A stretch of DNA of 64,000 bases from JACKII01 sp963807085 (lineage in GTDB: Bacteria > Pseudomonadota > Alphaproteobacteria > Bin95): contig CAWEBB010000032.1 of the NCBI GenBank assembly GCA_963807085.1, forward strand, positions 124,001 to 188,000, read 5' to 3'. The notes under the pieces are model-generated. The model was not told where the DNA came from, made no database searches, and worked only from the letters and a program-made list of their open reading frames with translations. The first letter of the stretch is position 1. Every line of letters starts with the position of its first letter. The position numbers were made by a program, and so were the translations under genes. Of the stretch, positions 1 to 7,835 are shown one piece after another.

Positions 1-806
1 AGGCTAAGGCGCGCCCAGCCTCAATTAACACGGCGGCACCGGCGCACGGACGCAAGGCGCTGATTTTCGCGACCTGCTTCGCCAACCACAACCGCACCGA
101 AACCGGCATGGCGGCGCTCAGCGTGCTGGCCAAGAACGGGGTCGAGGCAGAAATCGTTTATCCCATGTGCTGCGGCATGCCCCAGTTGGAGCAGGGCGAC
201 ATCAAGGATGTGGCGGATCGGGCGAAAAAAGTGGCGGCGGAACTACGGCCGCAGGTGGATGCGGGCCTGCCGGTGATCGCACTGGTGCCGTCCTGTGCGC
301 TGATGCTGAAGTTTGAATGGCCGCTGATCGTGCCGGACGATGACAATGTGAAGGCGCTATCGGCCGCCACGCGGGATGTCGCCGAATACGTGGTCGACAT
401 CGCCAAGAACGAAGGGCTGGCCGATGGGCTGGGAGCACTGGACGGCAGCGTGACGGTGCACATCGCCTGCCATGCCCGCGCCCAAAATATGGGCCAGAAG
501 GCGGCGGAAATGCTGCGCCTGATCCCCGATATCAAGCTGAACGTAATCGAGCGCTGCTCCGGCCACGGTGGTTCGTGGGGCATAATGAAGGAGCATTTTG
601 AGGTCGCGCACAAGGTCGGCAAGCCGGTGGCCCGGCAGGCGGTGAAGAATGTGAAGGCGGCGGAAGGTCGGCATTACCTGGTGTCCGAATGCCCGCTCGC
701 CGGGATGCATATCGCGCAGGGCATGGGCCTGGTCGAGCCGGGGCAGCGGGTCGAAGACGCGCCCCATCCGATCGAACTGTTCGCCCGCGCCTATGGCGTG
801 GCCTAA
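1..806 (+). CDS. (Fe-S)-binding protein with CCG domains, 5' partial
   Basis: The open frame runs from the first full codon at base 3 to the stop at 804-806, so the gene begins upstream of the window. The visible part holds two cysteine-rich CCG-type blocks: CFANHNRTETG followed by YPMCCGMPQ, and later HIACHAR, ERCSGHGGSWG and SECPLAGMH. CCG blocks bind or shuttle electrons at non-canonical Fe-S clusters in the HdrB / GlpC / glycolate oxidase GlcF families. In many proteobacteria this gene precedes a DUF3501 gene, as it does here, often with rubrerythrin upstream; that arrangement suggests an oxidative-stress or redox role. The substrate is unknown. The missing N-terminus probably carries ferredoxin-type 4Fe-4S motifs. 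Family placement is secure; the specific name GlpC is not. Confidence 0.85.
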   Translation, partial: AKARPASINTAAPAHGRKALIFATCFANHNRTETGMAALSVLAKNGVEAEIVYPMCCGMPQLEQGDIKDVADRAKKVAAELRPQVDAGLPVIALVPSCALMLKFEWPLIVPDDDNVKALSAATRDVAEYVVDIAKNEGLADGLGALDGSVTVHIACHARAQNMGQKAAEMLRLIPDIKLNVIERCSGHGGSWGIMKEHFEVAHKVGKPVARQAVKNVKAAEGRHYLVSECPLAGMHIAQGMGLVEPGQRVEDAPHPIELFARAYGVA

Positions 807-828
807 CTTGAACCGGAAGGTACCGACG

Positions 829-1425
829 ATGGCGAAGAAAGAAATTACCCGCGCGGATATTATGCCGCTGGCCGATTACGAAGCGGTCCGGAAGGAAAGA
901 CGCGGCCGTATGGCGGCGGTAAAGAAAACCCGCCGCATGGAAGTGGGGCCGTATTGCACCTTTTACTTCGAGAATTATGACACCATGTGGCACCAGGTCC
1001 ACGAGATGCTGGCCATCGAAAAAGGCGGCGAGGAACAACTCCCCGACGAGTTGGAAGCGTATAATCCATTGGTGCCTCAGGGCAAGGAATTGACCGCGAC
1101 CGTCATGTTCGAAATCGACGACGAGGTCCGGCGCAAGAAAGTGCTCAACCGGCTCGGCGGGGTCGAGGAGCGTATGTTCATCGAGATCGGCGGCGAGCGC
1201 ATCATGTCCCGCGCCGAGGAAGACGCGGACCGCACGACGGCGGAGGGCAAGGCCTCATCGGTGCAGTTCGTCCATTTCGACTTCAGCGACGCCCAGATCG
1301 AGGCGTTCAAAGAGCCGGGTACGCAGGTTCTGGTGGGTATCGACCATGAGGGCTACGGCCACATCGCTGCCATGCCGGAGGCGACGCGCCAGGCGCTCGC
1401 GGGGGATTTCGACCAAGCGCTTTAA
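829..1425 (+). CDS. DUF3501 family protein
   Basis: 198-residue cytosolic protein beginning MAKKEITRADIMPL, a typical start for the DUF3501 family. An in-frame ATG exists at 793, but the start at 829 is preferred because GGAAGG lies at 815-820, about 8 nt upstream, and because family members start here. No signal peptide or membrane segment is visible. The family has no assigned biochemical function. It is usually found directly after a CCG-domain Fe-S protein, as here (22 nt gap), so the two are probably co-transcribed. Its last codon overlaps the stop of the convergent nitrile hydratase accessory gene by a few bases. Confidence 0.88.
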   Translation: MAKKEITRADIMPLADYEAVRKERRGRMAAVKKTRRMEVGPYCTFYFENYDTMWHQVHEMLAIEKGGEEQLPDELEAYNPLVPQGKELTATVMFEIDDEVRRKKVLNRLGGVEERMFIEIGGERIMSRAEEDADRTTAEGKASSVQFVHFDFSDAQIEAFKEPGTQVLVGIDHEGYGHIAAMPEATRQALAGDFDQAL

Positions 1426-1772
1426 CCGAATTTCAGCAAAATCGGTTGGCCGTGCGGCGTGGCTTTGGCCGCCCGGTCCCAGGCCCTTTTGCGTTCGGTA
1501 AGCTCCTTGGCCGACGAGGCACCCTTCTCTGCCACCAGCCGCTCCAGCGCGTCGAGCCAATGCCAGTAGTAGGTGTCGCCCAGGTCCGGATCGCCCGCCG
1601 CCTGGGCGCGCTTGATCTCCGCCGCCAGCGTGGCCGCCCATTCGGGCCAGGTGAACAGACCCTGTTCGTGCAGCTTCACGGCCATGGCAAACGCCTGCGC
1701 CATCCAGGGCTCGGCGAAAATTACTTCACCCGCGCGGTCGGCCGGCTGTCCGGGCAACAGGTCAAGTGGCAT
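1422..1772 (-). CDS. Nitrile hydratase accessory (activator) protein
   Basis: 116-residue homologue of the small nitrile hydratase activator, which is itself related to the beta-subunit N-terminal domain. Recognisable features are the FAEPWMAQAFAMAV segment, the TWPEWAATLAAEI segment and the YYWHWLDALERLV segment. In characterised cobalt-type systems such proteins deliver the metal, or exchange the alpha subunit, during maturation. It is the last gene of a three-gene minus-strand operon and overlaps the beta-subunit gene by 11 nt, which suggests translational coupling. Its 3' end overlaps the convergent DUF3501 gene by 4 nt. Confidence 0.9.
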   Translation of the reverse strand: MPLDLLPGQPADRAGEVIFAEPWMAQAFAMAVKLHEQGLFTWPEWAATLAAEIKRAQAAGDPDLGDTYYWHWLDALERLVAEKGASSAKELTERKRAWDRAAKATPHGQPILLKFG

Positions 1773-2421
1773 TCAAGTAGCCTTCCCAGCAGTCGGTGGT
1801 GACGGAGACGCCCGGCTCCGCGTCCGGCCCCCACAGTTCCCGGCCGTCGAATTCGACAGTATAGAGGTGTTGCGGCTCTTCGCCTGCGAAGAGGGCGTTG
1901 CTGTCCGGAAAAACATGGGCGCCATGCAACAGCTTCACGGTGCCGACCTTGCCGCGGGCATAGCGGGGGAGGCGGGTGTGGGTCGGCGGGTGGATGTTGC
2001 GGGTCCGCACCCTGTCGCCGACGACGAAGCGCGGCGCGGCATTGGTTTCGCGCGCGCTCGGGCCGCCGGTCGATAGCGCCTTGGCCACGGCCTCGGCTTT
2101 CAGTGTGCGGGCGCTGGCTTTCGGCTCAACCTCCAGCCTGCCCGCCGCCATTTCGTCGGGCGTTGCCATGCCGCGCTCGGCCAGCAGGAATTCCAGGCCG
2201 AACAGCCAGTGCTCGTAATAGCCGGTTGAAAGGTACTCGGCCGGCGGCATCTGTTCCCGGGCGAAGCGGCTCGCGTCGATGTTCCATTCGCCAGTGAAGC
2301 CGGCCGCGAGCGTGATGGCGAAGCAGCGCCGCTCCCATTCCGCGTGGAACAGGGGCTCGTTCGGGTCCGGGCCGATCGGGCCGAAGCCGTGCATGCCGCC
2401 CAGGTCGTGTGCACCGTTCAT
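1762..2421 (-). CDS. nthB: Nitrile hydratase subunit beta
   Basis: 219-residue beta subunit starting MNGAHDLGGMHGFGP, a highly conserved N-terminus in this family. With the alpha subunit it forms the heterodimer that hydrates nitriles to amides. Visible landmarks are the FHAEWERRCFAI helix, the STGYYEHWLFGLE segment, and the C-terminal SH3-like barrel (VGDRVRTRNIHPPTHTRLPRY to YTVEFDGRELWGP) that covers the active site. The start codon lies 4 nt after the alpha stop codon. The order alpha-beta-activator matches that common in cobalt-type operons. Confidence 0.95.
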   Translation of the reverse strand: MNGAHDLGGMHGFGPIGPDPNEPLFHAEWERRCFAITLAAGFTGEWNIDASRFAREQMPPAEYLSTGYYEHWLFGLEFLLAERGMATPDEMAAGRLEVEPKASARTLKAEAVAKALSTGGPSARETNAAPRFVVGDRVRTRNIHPPTHTRLPRYARGKVGTVKLLHGAHVFPDSNALFAGEEPQHLYTVEFDGRELWGPDAEPGVSVTTDCWEGYLNAT

Positions 2422-2425
2422 GGGT

Positions 2426-3052
2426 TCAATCCTCCTGCGGCTGAAGCGGCAGGCCGACGCCGATCATCGAGTCGCGGGTGACCCAGCCGGCCAGTTCGGT
2501 CTCGCTCAGGCCCTGGGAGCCTTCCGGCTGCTCCGGCAGCACCAGATAACGGATCTCCGCCGTCGAGTCCCAGACCTTGATGGTCTTGCCTTCCGGCAGG
2601 CTGACGCCGAATTCGGCCAGCACCGCTCGCGGCTGCATGACGGCCCGGGAGCGGTAGGGTGCGGCCTTGTACCATGTCGGCGGCAGGCCCAGCACCGGCC
2701 AAGGATAGCAGGAGCAGAGCGTGCAGACGACCATGTTGTGCACCTGCGCCGTGTTCTCGACCACCACCATGTGCTCGCCCTGCCGCCCGGTGAAGCCCAG
2801 GGAGGCGATGGCGCTGGTGGCATCTTTCAGCAGCCATTTCTTGTAGGCCGGATCGGTCCAGGCCTTGGCAACGACCTGCGCGCCGTTCCGGGGGCCGACC
2901 TTGGTCTCGTAGGTCTGGATCAGCTCGTCCAGTGCGGCCGGATCGACGTAACCCTTTTCCACCAGCAGGGATTCGAGCGCACGCACCCGCAACTCCACGT
3001 CCGAAAGGTGGGAATGGTCGTGGTCATGCTCGTTATGGTGATGATCGCTCAT
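2426..3052 (-). CDS. nthA: Nitrile hydratase subunit alpha, cobalt type
   Basis: 208-residue alpha subunit carrying the metal-binding claw V-C-T-L-C-S-C with Cys110, Cys113 and Cys115. Threonine at the second position of the motif is the mark of non-corrin cobalt enzymes; iron enzymes usually have serine there. In the mature enzyme two of these cysteines become sulfenic and sulfinic acids. The first 15 residues are unusually rich in His and Asp (7 His among residues 4-15), which could help capture or buffer metal; this is an inference. AGGAA lies about 7 nt upstream of the ATG. No amidase gene is adjacent, so the amide product must be handled elsewhere or released. Confidence 0.96.
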   Translation of the reverse strand: MSDHHHNEHDHDHSHLSDVELRVRALESLLVEKGYVDPAALDELIQTYETKVGPRNGAQVVAKAWTDPAYKKWLLKDATSAIASLGFTGRQGEHMVVVENTAQVHNMVVCTLCSCYPWPVLGLPPTWYKAAPYRSRAVMQPRAVLAEFGVSLPEGKTIKVWDSTAEIRYLVLPEQPEGSQGLSETELAGWVTRDSMIGVGLPLQPQED

Positions 3053-3062
3053 GCGCCGGTTC

Positions 3063-3096
3063 CTATGCTATCTGAAGCACAGTGCCCATAGTATAG
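3063..3096. promoter_or_regulatory. Imperfect inverted repeat in a divergent promoter
   Basis: The 71-nt gap between nthA (minus) and the SDR gene (plus) contains CTATGCTAT at 3063-3071 and ATAGTATAG at 3088-3096, complementary at 8 of 9 positions. The repeat is the most AT-rich part of the gap, and both arms could serve as -10 regions for the divergent transcripts. It could be an operator; no regulator gene is nearby, and chance symmetry cannot be excluded. Confidence 0.3.
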
Positions 3097-3123
3097 CAAC
3101 AAAGATTGAGGACACGAAAGCCC

Positions 3124-3903
3124 ATGACCCTTCAAGGAAAGATAGCCCTTGTCACCGGCGCGGGCAGCGGCATCGGCCAGGCCTGCGCCATCGGTTTGGC
3201 GGAGGCCGGCGCGACCGTCGCCTGCGCCGATATCAACCGCGCCTCGGCCGAAGCCACGGCCCGGAAGGCGTCGCAGCACCAGGTTGCCTCGTCCGCCATC
3301 CAGGCCGATTGCGGCGATGTCGCCGAAATCAACGGCATGGTGGACGAGGTGGTGGCGCGGCATGGGCGCCTCGATATCATCGTGAACAACGCCGGCGTCA
3401 CCCGCAGCGCCTATATCATGGACCTGACCGAAGAGGACTGGGACCGCATCCACCGAGTCAACGCCAAGGGCGTGTTCTTTTGCCTGCAACGGGCCGCGCG
3501 GCAGATGATCGAACAGCAGGAAGGCCGCATCATCAACATCGCCAGCATCGCCGGGCGGGGCTACAAAGATACTTCGAACGCGGCCTATGCGGCCAGCAAG
3601 GGGGCGGTGATCTCCCTCACCAAGATCGCGGCGCAACAACTGGGCCGGCACAATATCAACGTGAACGCGATCTGTCCCGGCTTGACGCTGACCGCCATCG
3701 TCGAAGACCTGATCAAGATCCGCGCGGCCGAACAGGGCGTTTCCGAGGAAGAGATGATCGCCCGCGCCGCCAAGCCCATTCCGATCGGCCGGCCAAACAC
3801 GCCTGCGGACATTGCCGCCATGGCCGTGTTTCTGGCCGGAGCCGGCGCGCGCAACATCACCGGCCAATGCTACAATGTGGATGGCGGCTTGGTGCCGAGC
3901 TAG
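3124..3903 (+). CDS. SDR family NAD(P)-dependent oxidoreductase
   Basis: 259-residue classical short-chain dehydrogenase. The cofactor motif TGAGSGIG is at residues 11-18, NNAG at 88-91, and the catalytic triad is Ser141, Tyr155 and Lys159 (YAASK). ACADIN after the second strand, with an acidic residue, points to NAD(H) preference. The C-terminal GQCYNVDGGLVPS is typical of the family. The start at 3124 is chosen over an upstream ATG at 3106 because MTLQGKIALVTG is the usual SDR N-terminus and GAGGA sits at 3108-3112. The substrate cannot be read from sequence. It is divergent from the nitrile hydratase operon. Confidence 0.92.
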   Translation: MTLQGKIALVTGAGSGIGQACAIGLAEAGATVACADINRASAEATARKASQHQVASSAIQADCGDVAEINGMVDEVVARHGRLDIIVNNAGVTRSAYIMDLTEEDWDRIHRVNAKGVFFCLQRAARQMIEQQEGRIINIASIAGRGYKDTSNAAYAASKGAVISLTKIAAQQLGRHNINVNAICPGLTLTAIVEDLIKIRAAEQGVSEEEMIARAAKPIPIGRPNTPADIAAMAVFLAGAGARNITGQCYNVDGGLVPS

Positions 3904-3960
3904 CGGGCTGCCAGCCCGCCGCATCATGTTCGGTGTGTTGCGGCGGTATCCGGTTCAGTC

Positions 3961-4911
3961 ATGACCCTCGTCATCGACATCGTCATCCCGATTTTCGGCC
4001 TGATCGGGCTCGGCTATCTGATGGCCCGCACGCCGCTGCTTTCGGCGGAGGGCACCCGCGGCCTGACCCAGTTCGTGTTCTATTGCGCCATCCCGGTCCT
4101 GCTGTTCCGGGCGGGCACGCGCCTGTTCGGGGCCGAGCCGCTGGAGCCGGGTCTGCTGGTGGCGTTTTTTGGGGGCGGGCTCACCATCCAGCTTTCGGTG
4201 TTGCTCTGGCTCTGGCTGGCGCGCGGGCGGCCGCTGGGGGAGGCGACCATGGCTGGCCTTTGCGCGGCCTTTACCAACACGGTGATGTTGGGCTTGCCGC
4301 TCGCCTACGCGCTGTTCGGGGACCGGGGATTGCTGCTCACGTCGTCGGTGATCGCCGTGAACGGCTTGATCTACTATTCGCTGACCACGACGCTGATCGA
4401 GCTGGGGCAGGGCTCGGCCGGCAGTTCCTGGCGCAACGTTTGCAGCGCGCTCAAAGGATTGTTGACGAACCCGATCCTGCTCGGCATGGCGGCGGGGCTG
4501 GTGTGGGGCGCGCTCGGACTTGCCATTCCCGGCCCGGCGGCCAGGATGATCGACCTGCTGGCCGCCGCCGCGCCGCCGGTCGCCCTGTTCGCCCTGGGGG
4601 CGTCCGTGGCGCAATTCAAGCTGGCGGGTGACCTGGTGGAGGCGGTATGGCTCAGCGCGATCAAGCTGCTGGTGAGCCCGGCGCTGGTCGGCGCCATAGG
4701 CTACTTTCTGGCGGGGCTGCGCGGCGAGACGCTGGCCCTTGCCATCCTCCTGGCGTCCACGCCGGTCGGCGTGAACCCGTTCCTGATCGCCAGCCGCTAC
4801 GGCGTCTACGTTCAGCGCTGCGGCAGCGCCATCCTGATCACGACCGGCTTGAGCGTGGTAACGATCGGCCTCTTGATCGCCCTACTGGCGCCGGGCGTGG
4901 CATCGCCTTAA
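3961..4911 (+). CDS. AEC family transporter (auxin efflux carrier type)
   Basis: 316-residue integral membrane protein with about ten hydrophobic segments in two halves, matching the bacterial AEC/MleP-like family in length and layout. Characteristic segments are the N-terminal IVIPIFGLIGLGYLMART, the TNTVMLGLPLAYALFG crossover motif near residue 105, and the ASTPVGVNPFLIASRYGV segment near residue 265. Bacterial members move organic acids such as malate, but the substrate is not predictable here. It lies 57 nt after the SDR gene on the same strand and may be co-transcribed with it. Confidence 0.9.
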   Translation: MTLVIDIVIPIFGLIGLGYLMARTPLLSAEGTRGLTQFVFYCAIPVLLFRAGTRLFGAEPLEPGLLVAFFGGGLTIQLSVLLWLWLARGRPLGEATMAGLCAAFTNTVMLGLPLAYALFGDRGLLLTSSVIAVNGLIYYSLTTTLIELGQGSAGSSWRNVCSALKGLLTNPILLGMAAGLVWGALGLAIPGPAARMIDLLAAAAPPVALFALGASVAQFKLAGDLVEAVWLSAIKLLVSPALVGAIGYFLAGLRGETLALAILLASTPVGVNPFLIASRYGVYVQRCGSAILITTGLSVVTIGLLIALLAPGVASP

Positions 4912-4947
4912 GGTGCCACGTTCCGTTTCGCAGGTCTTTCATTTTCC

Positions 4948-5862
4948 ATGATTGAGCTTTGGGTTCCCGTCACCATCGCGGCCGCTTTCCTTCAGAATGT
5001 TCGCTCGGCCGTGCAAAAGCATCTCAAGGGCCGCCTGTCCACGACCGGCGCGACCTTCGTGCGCTTCGGCTATGGGGTGCCCGTGGCGGGGGCCTATGTC
5101 CTGGTCCTGCATGTGCTGGTGGAGTTGCCCTGGCCGGAGCCGAATGCGACATTCGTTATGTATGTCGTGCTCGGCAGCCTGAGCCAGATCGTGGCGACCT
5201 TTCTGCTGGTCTATCTGTTTGGCCTTCGCAATTTCGCGGTCGGTACGGCTTATTCCAAGACTGAGGCCATTCAGGCCGCCATCTTCGGCTTCGTCATCCT
5301 GGCGGACCCGCTCTCGCTCGGCGCGGGCGTGGCGATCCTGGTCGGCTTTCTCGGCGTCGCGCTGATTTCGTTCGCGCGCACCCGACTAACGCTTTCCTCC
5401 ATGCTGCAGGCAACGGCGTCGCGCACGGCGGGCATTGGGCTTGCCAGCGGCGCCCTGTTCGGCATTTCGGCCGTCGGCTTTCGCGGTGGCTCGCTGGCGC
5501 TGGGCGGCGGCGAGGATACGTTCCTGATGCAGGCGGGCTATACCCTGATGTGGGCGACGCTCTTCCAGACCGCCGTCATGCTGGCCTATATGCAGTGGAA
5601 GGAACCGGGGCAGACTTTGGCGGTCGTCAGGGCCTGGCGGCCGGCGAGCATGGTGGGGCTGGCGGGTGTCCTGGGGTCGGTCTGCTGGTTCACCGCCATG
5701 ACGATTCAGAGCGTTGCCTATGTGCGCTCGCTCGGCCAGATCGAGTTGATTTTCACCTTCGCCGCCAGCTATTTCATCTTTAAAGAGCGCCCGAACCGGA
5801 TGGAGGTCGCAGGCGTGCTCTTGATCGCCGCCGGGATTATTGTTCTGCTGCAGGCTAAGTAA
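4948..5862 (+). CDS. EamA/DMT family transporter
   Basis: 304-residue protein with about ten transmembrane segments arranged as two EamA repeats. The first repeat begins at the N-terminus and the second after residue 150 (ASGALFGISAVGF). The C-terminal ASYFIFKERPNRMEVAGVLLIAAGI is the conserved EamA ending, in which a glutamate-containing loop precedes the last helix. Members export metabolites or amino acids; the substrate is unknown. It follows the AEC gene by 36 nt and precedes the DsbA-fold gene by 22 nt, so a 3.1-6.5 kb transport and catabolism operon is likely. Confidence 0.9.
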   Translation: MIELWVPVTIAAAFLQNVRSAVQKHLKGRLSTTGATFVRFGYGVPVAGAYVLVLHVLVELPWPEPNATFVMYVVLGSLSQIVATFLLVYLFGLRNFAVGTAYSKTEAIQAAIFGFVILADPLSLGAGVAILVGFLGVALISFARTRLTLSSMLQATASRTAGIGLASGALFGISAVGFRGGSLALGGGEDTFLMQAGYTLMWATLFQTAVMLAYMQWKEPGQTLAVVRAWRPASMVGLAGVLGSVCWFTAMTIQSVAYVRSLGQIELIFTFAASYFIFKERPNRMEVAGVLLIAAGIIVLLQAK

Positions 5863-5884
5863 CGATGCGTGAGGAAGCCGGCTG

Positions 5885-6499
5885 ATGAGCGACAACACAA
5901 GCGACAAGAAGATCGACTACTATTTCTGCCTCAATTCCCCCTGGGTCTATCTGGCCCAACGCCGGCTGGAGGACATCGCGATGAAGGCGGACGCCCGCAT
6001 CCGCTACTATCCCGTGGACCTGCGCGAGATGATGATCCGTCTCTTGGGCGAAGACGAGGCGCCGGAGCGCAGCGAAAGCCACCGCAAATACGGCAAGCGC
6101 GAGATGCAGCGCTGGGCCGAATTTTACGGCCTGCCGCTCAGCGAGAAGCCGCAATACTATCCCGTCAGCCAGCGCCGCGCCGCCTGCCTGACCGTGGCCT
6201 GCGACCGGCTGGGCATGGAGACCGGCAAGTTGGTGTTCGCGTTGCCCCAGGCGGTCTGGGCGCAGGACCGCAACATCAACGACTGGCGCGAATTGGAATC
6301 GATAGCCAACGAGGCCGGCCTGCCGGGCGATATACTGGTACAGGCAGCACAGGACCCGGCCACCGAAGACGAGTTCATGCAGAACACCGAGGACGCGCTG
6401 GCAAACGACATTTTTGGCATTCCCACCTACGTGGTGGATGGCGAGCTGTACTGGGGCCAGGACCGGCTTGACTGGGTGGAGCGTGCGGTTGCGGCATGA
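5885..6499 (+). CDS. DsbA-fold 2-hydroxychromene-2-carboxylate isomerase-like protein
   Basis: 204-residue thioredoxin-fold protein of the HCCA isomerase / GST-kappa group. The N-terminal YYFCLNSPWVYLAQ holds a serine (about residue 18) at the site used by this family for glutathione or substrate activation, in place of a CXXC redox pair. The C-terminal GIPTYVVDGELYWGQDRLDWVERA contains the conserved cis-proline loop and the G-Q-D-R-L-x-W signature. Family members isomerise aromatic catabolic intermediates or conjugate glutathione. No other aromatic-degradation gene is adjacent, so the substrate is open. Confidence 0.9.
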   Translation: MSDNTSDKKIDYYFCLNSPWVYLAQRRLEDIAMKADARIRYYPVDLREMMIRLLGEDEAPERSESHRKYGKREMQRWAEFYGLPLSEKPQYYPVSQRRAACLTVACDRLGMETGKLVFALPQAVWAQDRNINDWRELESIANEAGLPGDILVQAAQDPATEDEFMQNTEDALANDIFGIPTYVVDGELYWGQDRLDWVERAVAA

Positions 6500-6643
6500 C
6501 CCTTGCCTCGCGCGGTACGGCCAATGCCGTCAACCTGACCGAGACGGCGCCGGCAACGCAACGGAACGCCTGTCTCGCGCGGGTGTGGCAGGGAACGGGT
6601 GTCCTATGTTAATGACATAATGTACGCGGCAGGAGCGCGCCAA

Positions 6644-7714
6644 GTGACGATTTTTCTGTACGGGTTCAGTATTCTTTTCATCCTGGTCACCGCGCTGCCG
6701 ATGCTTCCGGTCGGCTGGTGGTGGATACGGGTGCTGGACTACCCGAGGTTCCAAGTTGCGATTGCATTAGTGATCGTCTGCGTGTGTTTGCTGGCGTTTG
6801 ACCAGCCGAAGAGCGGTTTTACCTGGGCGTTGGTTGTCCTCGCGTTTGCAGCTTTTCTATACCAGATGACGCGAATTTGGCCCTTTACGCCTTTAGCCAA
6901 GCGACAAGTGGCCGATGCCAAAACCTGTGACGCATGCGTGCAGCTGTTGGTGTCGAATGTTCGCGTCGGCAACCGCGATGCCGAACGCCTGATCCGCCTG
7001 GCAGAGGAGGTAAAGCCCGATATACTACTTTTGGTAGAAACCAACGGTTGGTGGGATGACGCGCTTCACCCGCTGGCATCAAAATACGAAACGGTAGTGC
7101 GGCATCCGCAGGAAAACGGATACGGCCTGCACTTCATGACGAATATGCCGGTCGAATCGGTCAGGCTGCGGTTCCTGCTGGAGCCGGAGGTGCCGTCGGT
7201 GCACGCGCGGCTCACTATGGAAAATGGCGAGTCGATATTGTTTTTGGGAATTCACCCGCAACCGCCGGTTCCCAACTTCAAGAACACCCGGCCCCGCGAC
7301 GCCGAGCTGATCATCGCCGGACGGGAGGCGAGCGAAAGTAGCCTGCCAGCGATTATCGCGGGCGATCTCAACGACGTTGCCTGGTCGCGCACCACGGAAC
7401 TGCTGATGCGAACGACGGACATGCTCGACCCTCGCCGTGGACGGGGCGTGTTTGCGACTTTCCCGGTGCAGACACCGGGCCTGCGCTGGCCGTTGGATCA
7501 TATTTTTCATTCGAAACACTTCACGATTAAGAAACTGCACGTGTGTAAGAACATTGGTTCTGATCATTTTCCGGTTTTCGTGGAGTTATGTCGCGAGCGA
7601 ACGGCAGAAGAGCGGCAAGAGAGCCTCGATCCTGAAGATGGCGATGGCGAAGAAGCCCGGCAGACCGCCGAGGAAGGCAAAGAGGAGGCAGCCGAGCGTA
7701 GCGGCACGGAATAG
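6644..7714 (+). CDS. Membrane-anchored endonuclease/exonuclease/phosphatase (EEP) family protein
   Basis: 356 residues from the proposed GTG start at 6644, which has AGGAG at 6631-6635 with 8-nt spacing; upstream starts at 6599 (GTG) and 6620 (ATG) have weaker sites. Three hydrophobic segments at about residues 5-22, 38-52 and 59-75 anchor the protein. The EEP catalytic domain follows: LLVSNVRVGN (metal-binding Asn), DILLLVETN (Glu), IIAGDLNDVAWS (Asp/Asn) and GSDHFPVFV (catalytic His). This DNase I-like fold cleaves phosphodiesters in nucleic acids, lipids or inositol phosphates. The last 40 residues are highly acidic and probably disordered. Similar short-loop proteins are often annotated as YafD-like. 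Confidence 0.88.
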   Translation: MTIFLYGFSILFILVTALPMLPVGWWWIRVLDYPRFQVAIALVIVCVCLLAFDQPKSGFTWALVVLAFAAFLYQMTRIWPFTPLAKRQVADAKTCDACVQLLVSNVRVGNRDAERLIRLAEEVKPDILLLVETNGWWDDALHPLASKYETVVRHPQENGYGLHFMTNMPVESVRLRFLLEPEVPSVHARLTMENGESILFLGIHPQPPVPNFKNTRPRDAELIIAGREASESSLPAIIAGDLNDVAWSRTTELLMRTTDMLDPRRGRGVFATFPVQTPGLRWPLDHIFHSKHFTIKKLHVCKNIGSDHFPVFVELCRERTAEERQESLDPEDGDGEEARQTAEEGKEEAAERSGTE

Positions 7715-7835
7715 GGAGCTGTCTTTGGGCATGAGAGGTAGTGCCGTCTTCCCTTGACTTGGCGCACGCCCTATGGATCGTGCGGCCATAGCCGTTTCAG
7801 CATGGCCCGAACCGAATACCGAAGGAACGCCGCCC

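Noticed and set aside
3053..3123. Cobalamin or cobalt riboswitch before the nitrile hydratase operon
   Set aside because: The gap is only 71 nt and holds no B12-box-like or NiCo-like conserved segments.
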